From positions 1-64,000 of the forward strand of contig QNFR01000001.1 of assembly GCA_003646405.1 (NCBI GenBank): 64,000 nucleotides of DNA, given 5' to 3'. Positions 60,024-64,000 of this stretch are shown here, one piece after another (the stretch's first letter is position 1; the number at the start of each line of letters is the position of its first letter). Below the pieces are notes generated by a model. It saw only the letters and a program-made list of their open reading frames with translations, did not search any database and had not been told where the DNA came from. The DNA is from Gammaproteobacteria bacterium (GTDB taxonomy: Bacteria; Pseudomonadota; Gammaproteobacteria; Pseudomonadales; Halieaceae). Position numbers and translations under genes: made by a program.

Positions 60024-61054
60024 ATGAAAAGAATTATTTTAGGAGGTATTGCAGCGTTTCTGATAATGCCTGTAATCGCGAGCGCTGCGGCTGAGGACTA
60101 CCGCTTCCCCAGAGCACCGGGGATTCCTTTATTTTCGATATAGGCGGCGGTACGGTCGGAAACCTTTTCGCCCTGGGCGTACACCCCGCTGAGCTGGATA
60201 AAGTCTTTATAACGCACTTCCATCTGGATCATATCGGCGGTATTTTCCCCCTGTTCGATGCGATGGGTTGGGCGCGCAATACACCTCTACATGTGTGGGG
60301 CTCTTCAGGTTATACGCCAGAATTAGGTATTACCGCGTTGACGCAGCATGTAATGGGAGCGGCTGAGTGGCACATTCAGAACAAGCAGAGCATCCTTCCC
60401 AGAGGTGGAATGACGATTGTTCCTCACGAAATTGACATCGGCAAATTCAGACCGGAGACGCCACGTCAGCTTGCCTACGATGAGAGCGGCGTCAAAATCT
60501 ACGCCTTTCCGGTAATCCACGCGCTCGCCGGGTCAATGGGCTTCCGGCTGGAATGGAAAGGGCTCACTTTTGTCTACACCGCCGACAGCCAGCCGAGTAC
60601 TTTTGAGGCCGATCAGGGCAAGGGTGCGGACGTATTCATCCATGAGATATTTCCATCTGCCGAGGAGTTCGCCCACTATAACCACATGCCGATTCAAGCC
60701 GCCGAGGGCGTCATGGAAGAGCACACGACTCCCGCCGAGCTGGGTCAAGTCTACGGTATTGCCAAGCCCCGACTGGGCGTGGGGAGGCATTTCACGCTGG
60801 ATGAAAATCTGATCGACCCGCTGTTCCAGCGTTGGCGCACAACCTATGACGGCCCCGTATTACTGATGCAAGACCTGACAACCATCAACGTCACGTCTGA
60901 CTACATCGTGGTTAGGCAAACCAGGGCCGATCAGCTTGCCTGGCCCGCGCCGCCACCAAAGCCACCGGCAGGATTGGATATGAGTATAGGTGAGCCGAGT
61001 AAGGCACAGAGGCCCGCCTGGTTGACTGCAACAGGGATTTCGGAGGACTCGTAG
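60024..61054 (+). pseudogene. Broken exported metallo-beta-lactamase-fold gene
   Basis: An ATG at 60024 begins a signal peptide (MKRIILGGIAAFLIMPVIAS) and the frame stops at 60141-60143 (TAG). Starting at 60128 in another frame, FIFDIGGGTVGNLFALG and KVFITHFHLDHIGGIF (HxHxDH metal motif) continue without a stop to 61054. Compared with the intact paralogue at 61213, the segment with the ACGSGMPMPR block is missing, so a deletion and frameshift separate secretion signal from enzyme. The rest retains likely metal residues (TADSQPS, FIHEIF, GRHF). A sub-ORF from 60263 would lack the metal motif. Confidence 0.8.
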
Positions 61055-61100
61055 TCCTGGCCGCAGTGATGTGTTCCTGTCCTACCCGATATTCAAGACT

Positions 61101-61119
61101 TCGATTTTTCGATGCTGCC
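61101..61119 (+). promoter_or_regulatory. Operator-like repeat, copy 3, before the intact MBL gene
   Basis: TCGATTTTTCGATGCTGCC matches the first 19 bases of copy 2 in 18 positions; similarity fades beyond it. It is 94 bp before the ATG at 61213. The GATTTTTCGAT core is partly self-complementary (TCGA/TCGA). Confidence 0.6.
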
Positions 61120-61212
61120 TTTTTCTGGATTTCGGTATAACTGGTACACATAAGCAAAAGCAGGTCCACCGTTGAATTGTGGGGTGGTACAGATATCTCA
61201 GGAGATAAGCTA

Positions 61213-62496
61213 ATGAAAAGTCTGAAAAAAGTGCTGGCAGGGTCGGCCATTGTGGTGGCTGCAGCGGCGGTCTATCAATGGGGCCATATGGATGGTGCCG
61301 GGGGAAATTCCCCTGGCCTGATGCAATCCGCTCACGCTGCCGGCGCAACTGTTGCAAGCGGATGGTCTCCGACAGAACCGTCACCGACCCACGGTGTTTA
61401 TTACCCGGGCACAGAGGCACTGGATCCCGACGAAATGCGGGTGATCGCCTGTGGCTCGGGCATGCCCATGCCGCGCCTGAAGCAGGCGGCGGCCTGCTTT
61501 TTGATTGAACTGGGTAATGGTGACAAATTCATCTTTGATATGGGCACCGGCTCAATGGAGCGTATCTATGCCCTGGGCATCCCCCTGGACTTTATCGACA
61601 AGGTCTTCCTGACCCACCTGCACATGGACCACATGGGCGACCTGCCCGCGTTCTACATTTACGGGCCGCAAAATAACCGTTCCAAGCCCCTGCGTGTTTG
61701 GGGTCCCGGTGGGGGTGGAACGCGCCCTGAATGGGGCACCAAGGCGGCGCTGGAGCACGTGGAGAAAACCTGGGCCTGGATGACAGGCACCCTGGCCGGC
61801 ACCATCGATACCCGCTCGTTTTCGATGGAGGTGACAGAATACGATTGGTCCAAAGTGAATAATGTGATCTATGAAGAAAATGGGGTTCGGATCAGGACGA
61901 TCCCGGCCATACACCTGGAACAGGCTGTCAGCTTTCTGCTGGACTGGAATGGCATGACACTGGCATTTTCCGGCGATACTGTACCCAATCGCTGGTGGGC
62001 TGAGTATGCCAAAGGCGTAGATTTCTCTATTCACGAATGTTTTCTGACGCCCAATCAGGCTATCGAAAAATGGGGCTTCTCCCCGCCCGAAGCGCTCAAT
62101 GCCCTGACCAGAGTCCATGCCACCGCTGCCCTGTTTGGCAAGGTGATGGCGATGACCCGGCCCAAGCATGCCGTCGCTTATCACTTCCAGAACGATGCCG
62201 ACACGCTGCCTGGCGTGATGGATGCCGTGCAGTCTGTCTATGACGGTCCCGTCGATTACGCGCAGGACTTCATGGTGTGGAATATCACCAAGGATGGCGT
62301 CCGCACACGTATGGCGGTGCCCAACCGCGAGTCTTTTCCAACGCCTTCGTTGGCAGAGAAAATAATCGATACCAGCAACCCGTACGTATCGCCCGCATGG
62401 GTGACTGAAGGTTGGGCGGAAGAGGCAATACCATTTGTTGAGGAAATCTATAAAACCTTCAATGAAGAGCACGGCACAAACATGAAGTTCAGATAA
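61213..62496 (+). CDS. Exported MBL-fold hydrolase (GntH-like)
   Basis: A 427-residue protein with an N-terminal hydrophobic leader (LAGSAIVVAAAAVYQWG), followed by a region with EMRVIACGSGMPMPRLKQAA, FIFDMGTGSMERIYALG and KVFLTHLHMDHMGDL (His135, His137, Asp139, His140). FSGDT and a late YHFQND supply further ligands. It resembles the family annotated for guanitoxin biosynthesis MBL protein GntH, but that name covers many unrelated pathways; substrate unknown. The ATG at 61213 has AGGAGA upstream. Its TAA overlaps the HlyD start (TAATG), so they are coupled. Confidence 0.87.
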   Translation: MKSLKKVLAGSAIVVAAAAVYQWGHMDGAGGNSPGLMQSAHAAGATVASGWSPTEPSPTHGVYYPGTEALDPDEMRVIACGSGMPMPRLKQAAACFLIELGNGDKFIFDMGTGSMERIYALGIPLDFIDKVFLTHLHMDHMGDLPAFYIYGPQNNRSKPLRVWGPGGGGTRPEWGTKAALEHVEKTWAWMTGTLAGTIDTRSFSMEVTEYDWSKVNNVIYEENGVRIRTIPAIHLEQAVSFLLDWNGMTLAFSGDTVPNRWWAEYAKGVDFSIHECFLTPNQAIEKWGFSPPEALNALTRVHATAALFGKVMAMTRPKHAVAYHFQNDADTLPGVMDAVQSVYDGPVDYAQDFMVWNITKDGVRTRMAVPNRESFPTPSLAEKIIDTSNPYVSPAWVTEGWAEEAIPFVEEIYKTFNEEHGTNMKFR

Positions 62497-62545
62497 TGCT
62501 GATTGTTCTTAGCCTATATTTCCTGGTAGTTTGGCTGGTATTCAG
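62304..62545 (+). repeat. Source copy of a 242-bp duplication
   Basis: The last ~61 codons of the MBL gene and the first ~16 codons of the HlyD-like gene are repeated at 63629-63870, without gaps and with about ten base changes, nearly all transitions. Confidence 0.95.
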
Positions 62546-63434
62546 CAAGTTCAAGCTGCTGCCATGGAATCGGGCGTGGAAAACCATTGTCTATGGCATA
62601 GCACTTGCTGTGGCGCTCATTGTTGTGGGCGCCCTGCAGCATTACACCCCGTCTTCCCAGATTGGCGTCGTGCAAGCGTCGACCCAGCATATTTACCCCC
62701 TGGTCTCCGGTCGAGTGGTCGCTGTGCACGTGCGCAAAACCCAAGCGGTAGCAGAAGGGGATTTGCTTTTTGAAATTGACTCGGAGCCTTATCAATACCA
62801 GGTCGACAAGCTGACAGCAATCACCAAACTGGCGCAGATGAAGCTGGAAGATACCCGGACTCTGGTGAGTAAAAAAGCCGCATCCCGCCGGGAAATTGAT
62901 AAATACCAGGCCGAACTGGATCAGGCCCGTGCTCTACTGGCCGATGCCCAGTACCAGTTGCGGCACACGCAGTCCAGGGTACCGTCTGACGGCATCATAG
63001 TGGGCACCACTCTGGAAGAAGGGCAATATGTAAGCCCTGCGCATGGTGTGCTCAATTTCATTAACCGTGATGAACACTGGATTCTAACCGGCGTGAAGCA
63101 GAATGGTTTGGTACGTATTGCCGCTGGCCAGCCCGTGAATGTGGTATTTTCCAGTTCGCCAGGCCAGGTCTACAGCTCAACTGTGGCACAAGTGCCAACA
63201 GATATCGTGGGTGGGCAAGTGTTCGCAGAAGATATCGATAACCCTTTCGCCGCTCTTTCCGGGGGGGGTGGGCTTTACCCGGTTCGCGTCAATTTCCCGG
63301 TGGATGCAGATCCCACCCTTAAACGAGCCGGCACCGCCGCGTCCGTCACTTTTTTCACCGATGAGGGTAACCCGATCAATACCCTGGCAAATATTCTGCA
63401 GTGGATATCGAGCTGGATGACATATATTTTCTAG
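62496..63434 (+). CDS. HlyD/EmrA-type membrane fusion protein
   Basis: A 312-residue periplasmic adaptor. Two hydrophobic segments at the N-terminus (LIVLSLYFLVVWLVF and IVYGIALAVALIVVGAL, residues 2-47) are like the YiaV/YibH inner-membrane adaptors; the biotinyl-lipoyl half-motifs are YPLVSGRVVAVHVRKTQAV and VPSDGIIVGTTLEEGQYV, flanking a helical hairpin (residues 110-155). No inner-membrane pump or outer-membrane channel gene follows; the sequence after it is a duplication. Translationally coupled to the MBL gene, hinting at a shared substrate. Confidence 0.87.
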   Translation: MLIVLSLYFLVVWLVFSKFKLLPWNRAWKTIVYGIALAVALIVVGALQHYTPSSQIGVVQASTQHIYPLVSGRVVAVHVRKTQAVAEGDLLFEIDSEPYQYQVDKLTAITKLAQMKLEDTRTLVSKKAASRREIDKYQAELDQARALLADAQYQLRHTQSRVPSDGIIVGTTLEEGQYVSPAHGVLNFINRDEHWILTGVKQNGLVRIAAGQPVNVVFSSSPGQVYSSTVAQVPTDIVGGQVFAEDIDNPFAALSGGGGLYPVRVNFPVDADPTLKRAGTAASVTFFTDEGNPINTLANILQWISSWMTYIF

Positions 63435-63450
63435 CGATAACAAGGTAACT

Positions 63451-63690
63451 ATGAAATCCATTGGGCACTGTCAGGTTCGCCTAGCTAAACCCTATCCAAG
63501 GGACAGCGGCATGCGAATCAGCGGCAGCCTCGTATACGCCGATTATGGCGATGCTGCAATCGTCAGTGACCGTGCACCACCCGCGTTTGGGTTGAAGGGT
63601 GACTACAAGACCAACGAGATCTGGTTCACACGCGTATGGCGGTGCCCAGCCGCGAGTCTTTCCCAACGCCCTCGTTGGCAGAGAAAATAA
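63451..63690 (+). pseudogene. Orphan ORF fused into the duplicated segment
   Basis: From an ATG preceded by AAGGTAACT, about 59 residues (MKSIGHCQVRLAKPYPRDSG onward, to DYKTNEIWFTR) are unlike anything I recognise. Then the frame enters the duplicated MBL tail out of phase and stops. It looks like the 5' end of another gene truncated by the duplication. Confidence 0.4.
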
Positions 63691-63870
63691 TCGATACCAG
63701 CAACCCGTACGTACCGCCCGCATGGGTGACTGAAGGTTGGGCGGAAGAGGCAATACCATTTGTTGAGGGAATCTATAAAACCTTCAATGAAGAGCACGGC
63801 ACAAACATGAAGTTCAGATAATACTGATTGTTTTCAGCCTCTATTTCCTGGTAGTTTGGCTGGTATTCAG
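63629..63870 (+). repeat. Duplicated MBL-tail/HlyD-head segment
   Basis: About 96% identical to 62304-62545. The duplicate keeps the MBL tail reading frame to its TAA, but the HlyD start ATG has become ATA (TAATACTG instead of TAATGCTG), so the second gene's start is lost. It ends exactly where the palindrome at 63870 begins. Confidence 0.95.
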
Positions 63871-63919
63871 GCTTCCAGAACATAAGCGGGTGTAATTATC
63901 CGCTTATGTTCTGGAAGCC
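63870..63919. repeat. Perfect 20-bp palindrome with 10-nt loop
   Basis: GGCTTCCAGAACATAAGCGG at 63870-63889 is exactly complementary to 63900-63919. Its left end coincides with the end of the 242-bp duplication and its right end abuts repeat E. No T-tract follows, so a mobile or structural palindrome is as likely as a terminator. Confidence 0.9.
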
Positions 63920-63970
63920 CGAATTTGAGGGCCACTGAATATATGATTTATACAGGACATTACTACTAGT
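63920..63970 (-). repeat. Intergenic repeat E, inverted copy of repeat D
   Basis: On the minus strand, 63956-63920 reads CCTGTATAAATCATATATTC then AGTGGCCCTCAAATTCG, matching 52846-52882 at 35 of 37 positions. It is followed outward by a GTCC and ACTAGTAGTA stretch like that at 39114-39128. No gene follows to the window end. Confidence 0.85.
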
Positions 63971-64000
63971 ACTCTAACCACTGGTCTGAGCTCACTTAAA

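Noticed and set aside
59713-61054. Toxin-antitoxin pair formed by the RHH protein and the next gene
   Set aside because: The following sequence is a broken MBL-fold enzyme, not a toxin family, and spacing is about 100 bp.

Overview
The window looks like chromosomal DNA of a marine-type gammaproteobacterium, probably near the Cellvibrionales/Halieaceae (OM60/NOR5) group. The evidence is a moderately GC-rich sequence, typical gammaproteobacterial gene order (aat-bpt-infA-clpA-clpS, trxB/ftsK-lolA-rarA-crcB-serS-cysG, rluE-mnmA-hflD-purB-roxA) and a large acyl-CoA gene block. The taxonomic placement is inference from gene content; no marker gene was compared.

Layout. 0-15.5 kb: a YadGH-type ABC exporter, queF, tRNA-Ser(GGA), an FAD amine oxidase, moaC-moaD-moaE, then housekeeping and detoxification genes (flavin reductase, NUDIX, Bcp, MBL hydrolase, HIT, exonuclease III, an orphan yajC, a D-cysteine desulfhydrase-like enzyme, an alanine/glycine symporter, a 5'-nucleotidase) and cysB. 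15.5-17.6 kb: thrH and pabB, convergent. 17.7-26.2 kb: a plus-strand operon for propionyl-CoA to succinyl-CoA: a divergent acyl-CoA carboxylase (577-aa carboxyltransferase and 938-aa biotin carboxylase/biotin carrier), methylmalonyl-CoA epimerase, methylmalonyl-CoA mutase and MeaB. 26.3-31.1 kb: a convergent minus-strand operon with a second MeaB-like GTPase, an ethylmalonyl-CoA-mutase-type B12 mutase and a methylsuccinyl-CoA-dehydrogenase-type flavoenzyme. Together the two blocks cover much of the ethylmalonyl-CoA pathway, without its carboxylase/reductase, hydratase or lyase in view.

31-52.8 kb: mostly conserved core genes on the minus strand (roxA, purB, hflD, mnmA, rluE) then clpS-clpA, infA, bpt, aat, trxB, ftsK, lolA, rarA, crcB, serS, cysG. 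Two oddities interrupt it: a HerA-like hexameric ATPase between rluE and mnmA, and a short in-frame remnant of isocitrate dehydrogenase (icd) between rluE and clpS.

52.8-64 kb: an accessory stretch bounded by two inverted copies of a 37-bp repeat (52846-52882 and 63920-63956). It holds a four-gene operon combining a MacB/LolD-type ABC transporter with a ZnuA-like lipoprotein and an unrecognised membrane protein, a transposase remnant, an AraC regulator, a ribbon-helix-helix-like protein, a broken and an intact metallo-beta-lactamase-fold gene, a HlyD-type membrane fusion protein, a 242-bp partial duplication and a perfect 20-bp palindrome. Repeated promoter-like segments sit in front of several of these genes. 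Short palindromic or CTAG-containing intergenic repeats also recur at gene ends across the window.
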